A stretch of 38,775 nt of DNA from Caulobacteraceae bacterium (GTDB lineage Bacteria; Pseudomonadota; Alphaproteobacteria; Caulobacterales; Caulobacteraceae). Position 1 is the stretch's first letter; each line of letters begins with the position of its first letter. Below are positions 16,244 through 23,948 of the stretch, one piece after another. The stretch is taken from assembly GCA_028290905.1 (NCBI GenBank), contig JAQGIW010000035.1, forward strand, positions 1 to 38,775, read 5' to 3'. The position numbers and the translations under genes are program-made. The notes beneath the pieces are model-generated. The model saw nothing but the letters and a program-made list of their open reading frames with translations. It did no database searches and had not been told where the DNA came from.

Positions 16244-17277
16244 AACCAGGCGCGGATCCCGACGACCAGGCTGGCGGCGGCGGGATCCTCGCCCCGCGCA
16301 CGCGCGAAGTCGGCCGTTCTGCCGACCTTCTGGTCGTAGGATATCCCGATATAGGGGGCGAACTCGCGCCTGACCTCATAGCGGAGGCGCAGACCGAGCT
16401 CGGCGGTGGATAGGCCGGAACCGGTTTGCGTCTGCGGCGTGTCCTGAGCCGCCAGGTTCAATTCCGCCCGCGGCTGCAGGATCAGCCTTTGAGTGAGCCG
16501 CAGGTCGTATGTGCCCTCGAGTCTCCCCAGCAGCTCTCCTCGGGTGGAGAGAAACAACGCCCCCTGGATGTCCAACCAATAGGGGGCGAGCCCCTGGAAG
16601 CCCACGGTCGCATAGGTGCGGCCGAGCGGCGCGAAGTCCTGGCGCACCCCGGCGTGCAGGTCGAAGTACGGGGTGACGGCGCGCGCGTAGAGGGCCTGCA
16701 ACTCGGCGCTGTTCAAGCCCTGTCGTACACTTCCTTCCCCCTCGCTCGTGAGGACGAACTTATTGATGTCGCCGCCGAACCAGGCTTCACCATCCCAGCG
16801 ATAGCCCCCGCCGCCGGGCCGCGCCTGGTACTCCGCAAGGTTCGCCATGACCTGGGATAGGGCGGCGCCGCCGTGCTCCTGGCGCAGGGTGGCGCGCGCG
16901 GCCGCCATCGCCGCCGGGGCATAGTAGCGGTCCGCCGCGTGGTCCTTGGGGGCGGGCGGGGGCGGGCCGGCGGGAATCTCGGGCTCGCTCGCGCCTGCGG
17001 CCGAGGCCATGTCGCCGCCGGTCGGGGCCTGCCCCTGGCCGGCGCCGGACATGTCCATGCCCTTCATCCCGGGCATGTCGGCCATGCTGTTCCCACCGGC
17101 CGGCGCCGGGGTGGGCTCCTTCGCCGGCGTCGTCTCCGGGGCCGGCGTGGCGGGCGCCTTCGCCACCGGCATGGGCATCGACATGCCGGGCATCGACGTC
17201 TGGTCCGTGGACTGGGCCGCGGCGCGCGCGGCGATCGCCAGGCAGATCAAGCCGCCTGCGACGGCGATGCGGTTCAC
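16240..17277 (-). CDS. copB: Copper resistance protein B (outer membrane)
   Basis: A 345-residue CopB/PcoB family outer-membrane protein. It has a signal peptide (AGGLICLAIAARAAAQS), a Met/Pro-rich periplasmic part (SMPGMSMPMP, DMPGMKGMDMSG) likely to hold copper, and a C-terminal barrel starting near YRWDGEAWFGGDINKF and ending GIRAWF, with the terminal Phe usual for outer-membrane proteins. The GTG at 17277 overlaps the copA stop by 4 bp, and this start gives the proper signal. The stop codon lies within the palindromic element at 16168-16243. The family acts with CopA in periplasmic copper handling. Confidence 0.92.
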   Translation of the reverse strand: MNRIAVAGGLICLAIAARAAAQSTDQTSMPGMSMPMPVAKAPATPAPETTPAKEPTPAPAGGNSMADMPGMKGMDMSGAGQGQAPTGGDMASAAGASEPEIPAGPPPPAPKDHAADRYYAPAAMAAARATLRQEHGGAALSQVMANLAEYQARPGGGGYRWDGEAWFGGDINKFVLTSEGEGSVRQGLNSAELQALYARAVTPYFDLHAGVRQDFAPLGRTYATVGFQGLAPYWLDIQGALFLSTRGELLGRLEGTYDLRLTQRLILQPRAELNLAAQDTPQTQTGSGLSTAELGLRLRYEVRREFAPYIGISYDQKVGRTADFARARGEDPAAASLVVGIRAWF

Positions 17278-19082
17278 GCGGCTCCTCTTCCTTCGAGGAG
17301 CCGCACGCTGAACACCTGAAACATGCCGGCATGCATGTGGTAGAGCATGTGGCAGTGGAACGCCCAGTCGCCGGGCACGGCGGTGAAGTCCCAGGCGACC
17401 GTTCCCCCCGGCAAGACGATCACCGTGTGCTTCCTCGGACGGAAGCCCGCCGGCCCATGCACGAGGTCGAAGAAGTGGCCGTGCAGGTGGATGGGGTGGG
17501 CCATCATCGTGTCGTTGATCAGCGTCACGCGCACCCGCTCGCCGTTGCGGAACGCGTAGGGCTTGGTCGTCTCGCTGAACTTCTCCCCGTCGAAGCCCCA
17601 CATGAAACGCTCCATGTTGCCGGTCAGGCGGATGTCCAGGGAACGGGACGGCGTCCGCGTATCCGGATTGGGCGCCAGTGCGATCAGGTCCCGGTAGACG
17701 AGCACCCGATGGCCGACGCTTTGGAGGCCCTGACCCGGCTCTGCCGTCCGGTTGATCGGCATGGGCGCGATCGTCTGGACCCCCGGTCCCATCTTCACCC
17801 CGGGGGCGTTCCGGGGATCGCGCATCGACATCTTCATCCCACCCATGGCGTCGAAGCCCCGCGGCTTCGGCGGCGCCGTCCCGGGGACCGCCCCGGGCAT
17901 GCCGGCCATTCCGGCCGTACCCGCCATCCCGCCGGATGAGGGCGAGCCGCCGCCCATGGTCATGGCGCCCATGTCCATGCCCATGTCCTTCATGGTGGCG
18001 AGCGGGCGTTCCCTGAGCGGCGGCACGGGCGCGGTCATGCCCGCGCGAGGGGCGAGCGTCCCGCGCGCCATGCCGGACCGGTCGACGGCCTCGGCGACCA
18101 AGGTGAAGGCCCGATCCTCGGTGGGCTGAACGATGACGTCGTAGGTCTCGGCGTTGCCGATCTGGAACTCGTCGACCTCCACCGGGCGGACGTTCTGGCC
18201 GTCGGCGGCCACGATCAGCAGCTTCAGCCCCGGGATGCGCACGTCGAACACCATCTGGGCCGCGCTGTTGATGAACCGCAGCCGCACCCGCTCGCCGGGC
18301 TTGAAGAGGCCCGTCCAGTTGTCGCGTGGGCCGTGGCCGTTGATCAGGAACTTCAGCACGGCCCCGGTGACATCGGAGATGTCGGTCGGATCCATGCGCA
18401 TCCCGGCCCATTCGACGCGCTCCTTCAGCGTCTGGTCCTTGCCGGCCAGCAGCCCGGGCAACGTCTCCTTCTGGTAGTTGAACAGGCCGGGCTGCTGCTT
18501 CAGGCGCTTGAAGACCATGTGCGGGTGCATGAAGCTGAAATCCGAGAGCACCACGACATGCTCGCGGTCGTGGGCGACTGGGTCGGCGTCCTTGGGATCG
18601 ATCACGATCGGCCCGAAATGACCCTCCGCCTCCTGCAACCCCGAATGGCTATGATACCAATAGGTCCCTGACTGAATGACCGGAAACTCGTAGACGAAGG
18701 TTTCCCCCGGCTTGATGCCCGGAAAGGTCACGCCGGGGACGCCGTCCATCTGGAAGGGCACGAGAACGCCGTGCCAGTGGATCGAGGTCTCCTCGCTGAG
18801 GTCGTTCTTCACCGACAGGCGGACGCTTTGACCCTCCTTGAGCCGCAGGAGCGGACCCGGCGATGTCCCATTGATCGTGAGGGTGTGGCTGGCGCGCCCG
18901 TCGACCGCGACGCGGGCGTGCGAGATGGTAAGGTCGATGTTGGTCCCGGTGAGGGTCGGCATGGCCGGCGCCAGCCCAGCGGTCGCGCTCTGCGCCCATC
19001 CGGGCAGCATCGAACTCAGAGCCAGACCTCCGCCGAGCAGCGAGGCGCCTTGCAGGAGCTGGCGGCGGTCGAAGTCCTTCAT
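17274..19082 (-). CDS. copA: Copper resistance multicopper oxidase CopA
   Basis: A 602-residue periplasmic multicopper oxidase exported by the Tat system (DRRQLLQGASLLGGGLALS after the ATG at 19082). Copper ligands are visible in order: SIHWHGVL and YWYHSHSG near the N-terminus, HPIHLHGHFFDL near residue 530, and HCHMLYHMHAGMFQV near 580. A Met-rich insert around residues 360-400 (MKDMGMDMGAMTMGGG) is typical of CopA/PcoA and binds extra copper. The protein oxidises Cu(I) and sequesters copper in the periplasm. It forms an operon with copB. No CopRS two-component system is in the window. Confidence 0.94.
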   Translation of the reverse strand: MKDFDRRQLLQGASLLGGGLALSSMLPGWAQSATAGLAPAMPTLTGTNIDLTISHARVAVDGRASHTLTINGTSPGPLLRLKEGQSVRLSVKNDLSEETSIHWHGVLVPFQMDGVPGVTFPGIKPGETFVYEFPVIQSGTYWYHSHSGLQEAEGHFGPIVIDPKDADPVAHDREHVVVLSDFSFMHPHMVFKRLKQQPGLFNYQKETLPGLLAGKDQTLKERVEWAGMRMDPTDISDVTGAVLKFLINGHGPRDNWTGLFKPGERVRLRFINSAAQMVFDVRIPGLKLLIVAADGQNVRPVEVDEFQIGNAETYDVIVQPTEDRAFTLVAEAVDRSGMARGTLAPRAGMTAPVPPLRERPLATMKDMGMDMGAMTMGGGSPSSGGMAGTAGMAGMPGAVPGTAPPKPRGFDAMGGMKMSMRDPRNAPGVKMGPGVQTIAPMPINRTAEPGQGLQSVGHRVLVYRDLIALAPNPDTRTPSRSLDIRLTGNMERFMWGFDGEKFSETTKPYAFRNGERVRVTLINDTMMAHPIHLHGHFFDLVHGPAGFRPRKHTVIVLPGGTVAWDFTAVPGDWAFHCHMLYHMHAGMFQVFSVRLLEGRGAA

Positions 19083-19257
19083 GCGATCTGAGGCCCCAAT
19101 CGATGAACGATGCGCACGACCAAGCCTGCACGCTCCCTGTGGATACGCCCAGGCGGCCCGGCGGGCCTCAATAGGCTTTCTGAGATCGTCTGGACGGCGC
19201 CAGGTCAAGGGGCTCGCGGCCGTCGATGTCCATCGGCCGGTACACGCTGACCTGACT

Positions 19258-20091
19258 TCAGGTCGAGGCGGGCGTTCCAGTGCGGTAGTCGCCGAACGCC
19301 GAGTCCCGGGCGTCCAGCGCCGTCTTCACCCCCTCGCGCATCTTGACCATGTACTCGCGCGACGCGCCGGTGTGCCAGCCGAGGGCGTGCAGGTCGGTTC
19401 CGGCGCGCAGGCCCGCGCGGATCCCCATGGCCTCCATCTGGCGGTGCACGAGGCGCTTGTTGAGCTGCGCCAGCTCGGGATCGACCTTGGCGATGCGGCT
19501 GGCCATGGCCAGGGTCTCGGCCTCGAGCTCGTCGGCCGGGAAGGCGCGGTTGGCGTAGCCCAGGCGCACGGCCTCCACGCCGCTGATCGAATCACCGGTC
19601 AGCATCAGCTCCATGGCGGCGCGCATGCCCATGATCCAGGCGTGGTACTGGTTGTCGGGCGGCGACATGGTGCGCACGGGCGGATAGCCGATCTGGGCGT
19701 CCTCGGCCACGTAGACGAGGTCACAGGCGAAAGCGAGTTCCGAGCCGCCCGCCAGACACCAGCCGTGGACCTGGGCGATGATCGGCTTGGCCATGTCCCA
19801 CATGCGGAAGCAGCCCTCCACCACGTGGCGCGCCCACTGGCCTTGATGTCCGGCGGTATGGAAGGGCAGGGGACCCAGCCCCGCGAGGTCGTAACCCGAG
19901 GAGAAGCAGGTTCCCGCCCCGCGAATAACGATCACCCGCACCTCGGAATCCCGGTCGGCCGCCTCCAGCGCCGCGAACAACTCGCCGCGCAGGGCGTTGG
20001 AGAGCGCATTGCGTTTGGCGGGCCGGTTGAGGGTCAGCCGGCGCACGTGGGGCGCGGGATCGTCGGCCAGAATCAGGGTTTCGTCGGACAT
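19258..20091 (-). CDS. Crotonase-fold enzyme (enoyl-CoA hydratase/isomerase family) lacking one catalytic Glu
   Basis: A 277-residue member of the enoyl-CoA hydratase superfamily. The oxyanion-hole stretches TCFSSGYDLAGL and HGWCLAGGSELAFACDL are present. The Glu of SELA is kept, but the second Glu of true hydratases (PExxLG) is replaced in IGYPPVRTM. The PPDNQYHAW stretch and long C-terminus (EYMVKMREGVKTALDARDS) suggest a different reaction. The ATG at 20091 follows a strong GGAAGGAG site and is preferred over an upstream in-frame ATG at 20130. No pathway partner is adjacent. Confidence 0.85.
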   Translation of the reverse strand: MSDETLILADDPAPHVRRLTLNRPAKRNALSNALRGELFAALEAADRDSEVRVIVIRGAGTCFSSGYDLAGLGPLPFHTAGHQGQWARHVVEGCFRMWDMAKPIIAQVHGWCLAGGSELAFACDLVYVAEDAQIGYPPVRTMSPPDNQYHAWIMGMRAAMELMLTGDSISGVEAVRLGYANRAFPADELEAETLAMASRIAKVDPELAQLNKRLVHRQMEAMGIRAGLRAGTDLHALGWHTGASREYMVKMREGVKTALDARDSAFGDYRTGTPAST

Positions 20092-20243
20092 GAACGTCTC
20101 CTTCCGGGTTGGGCGACGGCGTCGTTGCAATCACCCCTCGCTGGGCTGGCATCATACAGGCTGAAAATCGACAAGGTCCAATCCGGCGCCCCGTGCTAGG
20201 TTTTGGCTCCCATGGCGGCTGGTCCGTGAACGGAGGTCCGTCG

Positions 20244-20501
20244 ATGTGGATCCAACCCGCCGTCCTCCTGGCCCTTGGACTTTCTGCGAGTGCTGGCGCC
20301 GTCTTCGGCGCCCCGTGCCTGCTCGATGCCCATGACCGGCCGGTCCACTGTCCGGCGGCCTCGCAACCGGGGCCCCGCCAGGCTCCCCCGAAGCTGTCGC
20401 GACCGCTCCCTCGCGGCTATTGCGCCAACCCCGTCACACACCGCGCCATGAAATGCCTGCCGGCCATGTTTGCGCCACGCAGCCCCAAAAATGTCCAGTG
20501 A
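20244..20501 (+). CDS. Small secreted Cys-containing protein, 85 aa
   Basis: Not recognised. The ATG at 20244 is preceded by GGAGG, and the first 22 residues form a signal peptide (MWIQPAVLLALGLSASAGAV). The mature part is Pro-rich with four Cys (APCLL, VHCPA, GYCAN, MKCLP), possibly two disulfides. Similar small Pro/Cys-rich exported proteins are common in this group but undefined. Confidence 0.6.
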   Translation: MWIQPAVLLALGLSASAGAVFGAPCLLDAHDRPVHCPAASQPGPRQAPPKLSRPLPRGYCANPVTHRAMKCLPAMFAPRSPKNVQ

Positions 20502-20564
20502 CGGTCTATTTCACAGTGGACACGAGCGCCGAAACATTCGATCAGTTTCATAGCTAAATTGTAA

Positions 20565-20583
20565 CAGCGCCATCGTGGCGCTG
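20565..20583 (+). promoter_or_regulatory. Hairpin in the leader of the PEP-CTERM propeller gene
   Basis: CAGCGCCA (20565-20572) and TGGCGCTG (20576-20583) form a perfect 8-bp stem with a TCG loop, 14 bp before the ATG at 20598. It could act as an operator or an RNA hairpin near the ribosome site (CGGGGA). Confidence 0.4.
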
Positions 20584-20597
20584 CGACGGGGATCCCC

Positions 20598-22328
20598 ATG
20601 CAGCAAAGAATGAACGCCCGTGGCGGCGCCACGAAGATGTCGTTGTTGGCCGCCGCCGCCCTGGCGCTCCTGGCCTCGTCCGCCACGGCTCGGACAAACG
20701 TTCCGGGCTATCTCGACTACGACGGCGGCGCTCAGTTGCTCGGGCCGAACGATCAGCCGGTCACGGGGAGCCCCGCGTCCTACCTCGGTAGCGGCTTCGG
20801 CGCGCCCACCAGCGGAGGCGGCAAGTTCGTTGCAGGTAACCCCGCGGCGGCGTCGATCGGCCTCAGCTTCGAAGGCGTCTCGCAATATGACACGCGCACC
20901 CTGAACGGTGGCTTCAGCTTCATTCCGCCGGACACCATGGGCGCCGTCGGCGCCAGCCAGTTCATGGAGACCACCAACGGCGGCTACGCCGTGTACGACA
21001 AGGCGACGGGCGTCCGGACGCAGTTGATCTCCGACGGAGTCTTCTGGACCGCCGCCGGCCAGCCCCAGGGGACCTATCCGAACGGATTGCCGCTGGCCAA
21101 CGGCGACTCGCGCGTCCTTTTCGATTCGCGGTCCCAGAAGTGGATTGTCGAGTCCTTCGCCGCCAACCTCGACAGCATCCAGATCGCTGTCTCGACGACC
21201 TCGAACGCCCTGGGCCCCTGGAAGTCGACGTCCTTCACCGGATTCTCGGGCGGCATCGCCGACTACCCGACCCTGGCGATCGACAGCAAGGCCGTCTACA
21301 TCGGCACCAACAACTTCGACTCGTCTTCCAATTACGCCGGCGAGACGCTTAACGTGATCAGCCGGGCCGATCTGTTCGGCGCCGCCCCGACCACCACCAG
21401 CCTGAAGCAGTTCTTCACCCCGCTCAGCTCCATCCTGTCGGGCGCCGACCCCGGCTACGCAATCCAGGGCGTGAACCAGCTCGGCAACGATTACGGAAAG
21501 ATCCTCTCGGTCAGCATCCAGGGCCCCGACCTGATCCGCTACAACGTCAACAACCCGGGCACGGCGGCCGCAACCCTGAGCAACGTCACCTATCTCGGCA
21601 CCACGCCCTACGACACCAACGGTCCGGGCCGCCAGCCCAGCGCCTTGAACCCGCGGGTCATCGACACCCTCGACGACCGCGTCTCCAGCGCGGTCTGGGA
21701 GCGCAACGGCCTGATCTACGCGGTCCACACCGTCACCCCGACCGGCACCGACCACACCGCCATCGTCTGGACGGTTTCGAACGCCGCCACCAACGTCCTG
21801 ATCCAGGAAGGGACCGTCGGCGGCAACGGCGACGGCTTCGACTACTATCAGGGGTCGATCGCCGTGAATGCGTCGGGCCAGGTGGTGATCGGCTACGACC
21901 GGTCCGGTTCGGATCCACTGGACGGCACGATCACCTTCTTCGCCCAGACCTTCAATCCGCAGAAGAGCGGATCTCTGGTCAACACGGGCACTTTCCTGCT
22001 GCACATCAGCAACACGAACGACTACCACAACGGCTCGGTCGACGGTCAGCCCGCCACGGGCCGCCAGCGTTGGGGTGACTACTCCCAGGTGACCGTCGAT
22101 CCCAACAATATAGAAAGCTTCTGGATGATCGGCGAGTTCGCCCGCGAACCCAACGACGCGGCGAACGGCCACCCGGGCGGCACCGGCGGGACCCGCTGGG
22201 GCACCTGGATCGCCGACCTCAATCTCGCGGCGGTCCCCGAGCCGGGGACCTGGGCGATGATGCTGCTGGGCTTCGGCCTCGCCGGCGCCGCCGCTCGCCG
22301 GGCGCGCAGGACGGTCGTGGAAGCCTGA
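20598..22328 (+). CDS. PEP-CTERM propeller-like secreted protein, 576 aa
   Basis: A signal peptide (KMSLLAAAALALLASSATA) is followed by a sheet-rich body and a C-terminal sorting signal (VPEPGTWAMMLLGFGLAGAA, then ARRARR). The body shares landmarks with the secreted protein at 10160-11929: PPDTMGAVGASQFMETTN, VLFDSRSQKWIV, a DYPTLAID strand, RQRWGDYSQVTVDP, and TRWGTWIADL near the end. The function is unknown; a beta-propeller fold is likely but inferred. PEP-CTERM sorting implies cleavage by an exosortase encoded elsewhere. A classic intrinsic terminator follows at 22383. Confidence 0.8.
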   Translation: MQQRMNARGGATKMSLLAAAALALLASSATARTNVPGYLDYDGGAQLLGPNDQPVTGSPASYLGSGFGAPTSGGGKFVAGNPAAASIGLSFEGVSQYDTRTLNGGFSFIPPDTMGAVGASQFMETTNGGYAVYDKATGVRTQLISDGVFWTAAGQPQGTYPNGLPLANGDSRVLFDSRSQKWIVESFAANLDSIQIAVSTTSNALGPWKSTSFTGFSGGIADYPTLAIDSKAVYIGTNNFDSSSNYAGETLNVISRADLFGAAPTTTSLKQFFTPLSSILSGADPGYAIQGVNQLGNDYGKILSVSIQGPDLIRYNVNNPGTAAATLSNVTYLGTTPYDTNGPGRQPSALNPRVIDTLDDRVSSAVWERNGLIYAVHTVTPTGTDHTAIVWTVSNAATNVLIQEGTVGGNGDGFDYYQGSIAVNASGQVVIGYDRSGSDPLDGTITFFAQTFNPQKSGSLVNTGTFLLHISNTNDYHNGSVDGQPATGRQRWGDYSQVTVDPNNIESFWMIGEFAREPNDAANGHPGGTGGTRWGTWIADLNLAAVPEPGTWAMMLLGFGLAGAAARRARRTVVEA

Positions 22329-22382
22329 CGAGGGTTCACCGAGACCCGGAGCGAGCCCTGAGTTGAAGGGCGACGAGATAGG

Positions 22383-22410
22383 AAGGGCTGCCCCAAGGGC
22401 AGCCCTTTTT
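22383..22410 (+). terminator. Intrinsic terminator
   Basis: AAGGGCTGCCC (22383-22393) and GGGCAGCCCTT (22397-22407) form a perfect 11-bp stem with a CAA loop, running into a TTTTT tract. It separates the PEP-CTERM gene from the multihaem operon. Confidence 0.92.
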
Positions 22411-22556
22411 CGCACCGTCGCGCCTCGGCGCGGGTTTCCGGGATTCGTAAACCAGTGCACACAAGGGGCTAGACAGCGGCTTTCGAAAGCTGAGGATTGC
22501 TGTTAGTTGGGTTGAACGTCCGGCTGAAAACGGCCGGGCCTGTCGGGGGCGTTCGG

Positions 22557-23948
22557 GTGGGGACCTTCGTCGCATTTCGGGATTCCGGAGCCAGGCTCGC
22601 GGCTGCGAGCGTGCGGCTGTGGGCAAGCCTCGTCCTCCTGGCGGCCACCCCGGCCATGGCCCAGAACATCTCCGCGAGCATTTCGGCGCACGCCCACGAG
22701 GGTGTCGCCTCCTGCGCCGGGTCGGCCTGCCACGGCCGCGCGGTCGCCAGCGCGCCAGACATTCGCCACGACGAGATCAGGATCTGGCAGGACTCCACCG
22801 GCCCTGCCGGCGCCCATAGCCGCGCCTGGCGGGTCCTGGCCGAGCCGCGGGCGCAGGCGATCGCCACCCGCCTCGGGCTCGGCAGGGCGCAGGACGCGCC
22901 CGCCTGCCTGGGCTGCCACGCGGACCACCCCGCGGCCCGCGGCGCCCTGTTCCATGTGTCGGACGGGGTCGGTTGCGAGGCCTGCCACGGCGGCTCCTCC
23001 GACTGGCTCGCCAGCCACTACGCCCTGGGCGTGAAACACCGCGACAACGTCGCCAAGGGGATGATCCCACTGGAGGACGCCAAGGTCCGCGCCGCGGTCT
23101 GCCTGGATTGCCACTTCGGCGCCGCCGGGACCGGGCAGTTCGTCACCCACCAGATCATGTCGGCGGGACACCCGCGGATCGCCTTCGAACTTGATTTGTT
23201 CAGCACACTGCAGAAGCACTACGACCTTGGCGCCAACTACGCCGCCCGCAAGCCGATCCCCAGTGGCGTCAAGCTGTGGGCGGTGGGTCAGGCGATCGCG
23301 CTCGATCGCTCCCTGACCCTGTTCAGCGACCCGCGCCGGGGCCAGGAGGGCGCCTTCCCGGAATTCTACTTCTTCGACTGCCACAGCTGCCACCGGACGA
23401 TCTCCGACGACCCGCGGGCGCGGCCGACGGCGGTGATGAACCCCGGCCGGCCCATCCCCAGCGGCACGGTCCCCTACAACGACGAGAACATGATCATGCT
23501 CTCCGCCGCCGCCGCGGTGGCCGCCCCCAAGCTGGCCGCCCAGTTCGACGCCGATTGCCAGGCCTTCCACATCGCCCTGGCCACCGACCGGACGAGCGCC
23601 ATTCGCGCCGCCGGCCAGCTGGCCAGGTCCGCGCGGGCGCTGTCCAACACCTTCGCGGCCCGGGAGTTCGGCCGCGCGGAAATCCTCGGCATCCTGGGTC
23701 GTGTCATCAGCGACGCCCAGGGCGCGCGGTACACGGACTACGCCGGCAGCGCCCAGGCCGTTATGGCCATCGACACCCTTCTCAACGCCCTGGTGACCTC
23801 GGGTGAGGTCGACGCGGCCCGGGCGCGGGCGCTGCGGCCCGAGATCGACCGCGCCTATCGGGCCGTGAACGACCCCAACGGCTACCGCCCCGCGGAATTC
23901 CGCGCGGCGATCGCCAGGATCGCCCTGGCCGCCAGGACTCTCGGCTGA
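22557..23948 (+). CDS. Pentahaem cytochrome c (cytochrome c554-like)
   Basis: A periplasmic multihaem cytochrome with a signal peptide (LWASLVLLAATPAMAQ). Five haem-attachment sites are visible: CAGSACH (22713), CLGCH (22914), CEACH (22974), CLDCH (23100) and CHSCH (23379). The first has four residues between the cysteines, an unusual CX4CH. Spacing and the GVGCEACHGG stretch resemble cytochrome c554-type proteins. The C-terminal 150 residues lack haem sites and are helical. The GTG at 22557 has a GGGGG ribosome site; a TTG at 22497 would add 20 residues. It is the first gene of a four-gene operon and overlaps the next by 1 bp. Confidence 0.8.
   Translation: MGTFVAFRDSGARLAAASVRLWASLVLLAATPAMAQNISASISAHAHEGVASCAGSACHGRAVASAPDIRHDEIRIWQDSTGPAGAHSRAWRVLAEPRAQAIATRLGLGRAQDAPACLGCHADHPAARGALFHVSDGVGCEACHGGSSDWLASHYALGVKHRDNVAKGMIPLEDAKVRAAVCLDCHFGAAGTGQFVTHQIMSAGHPRIAFELDLFSTLQKHYDLGANYAARKPIPSGVKLWAVGQAIALDRSLTLFSDPRRGQEGAFPEFYFFDCHSCHRTISDDPRARPTAVMNPGRPIPSGTVPYNDENMIMLSAAAAVAAPKLAAQFDADCQAFHIALATDRTSAIRAAGQLARSARALSNTFAAREFGRAEILGILGRVISDAQGARYTDYAGSAQAVMAIDTLLNALVTSGEVDAARARALRPEIDRAYRAVNDPNGYRPAEFRAAIARIALAARTLG

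Noticed and set aside
19249-19264. GACCTGA-CT-TCAGGTC inverted repeat as a copper operator
   Set aside because: It overlaps the stop codon of the crotonase-fold gene and is about 170 bp from copA; it may be a short terminator stem but evidence is thin.
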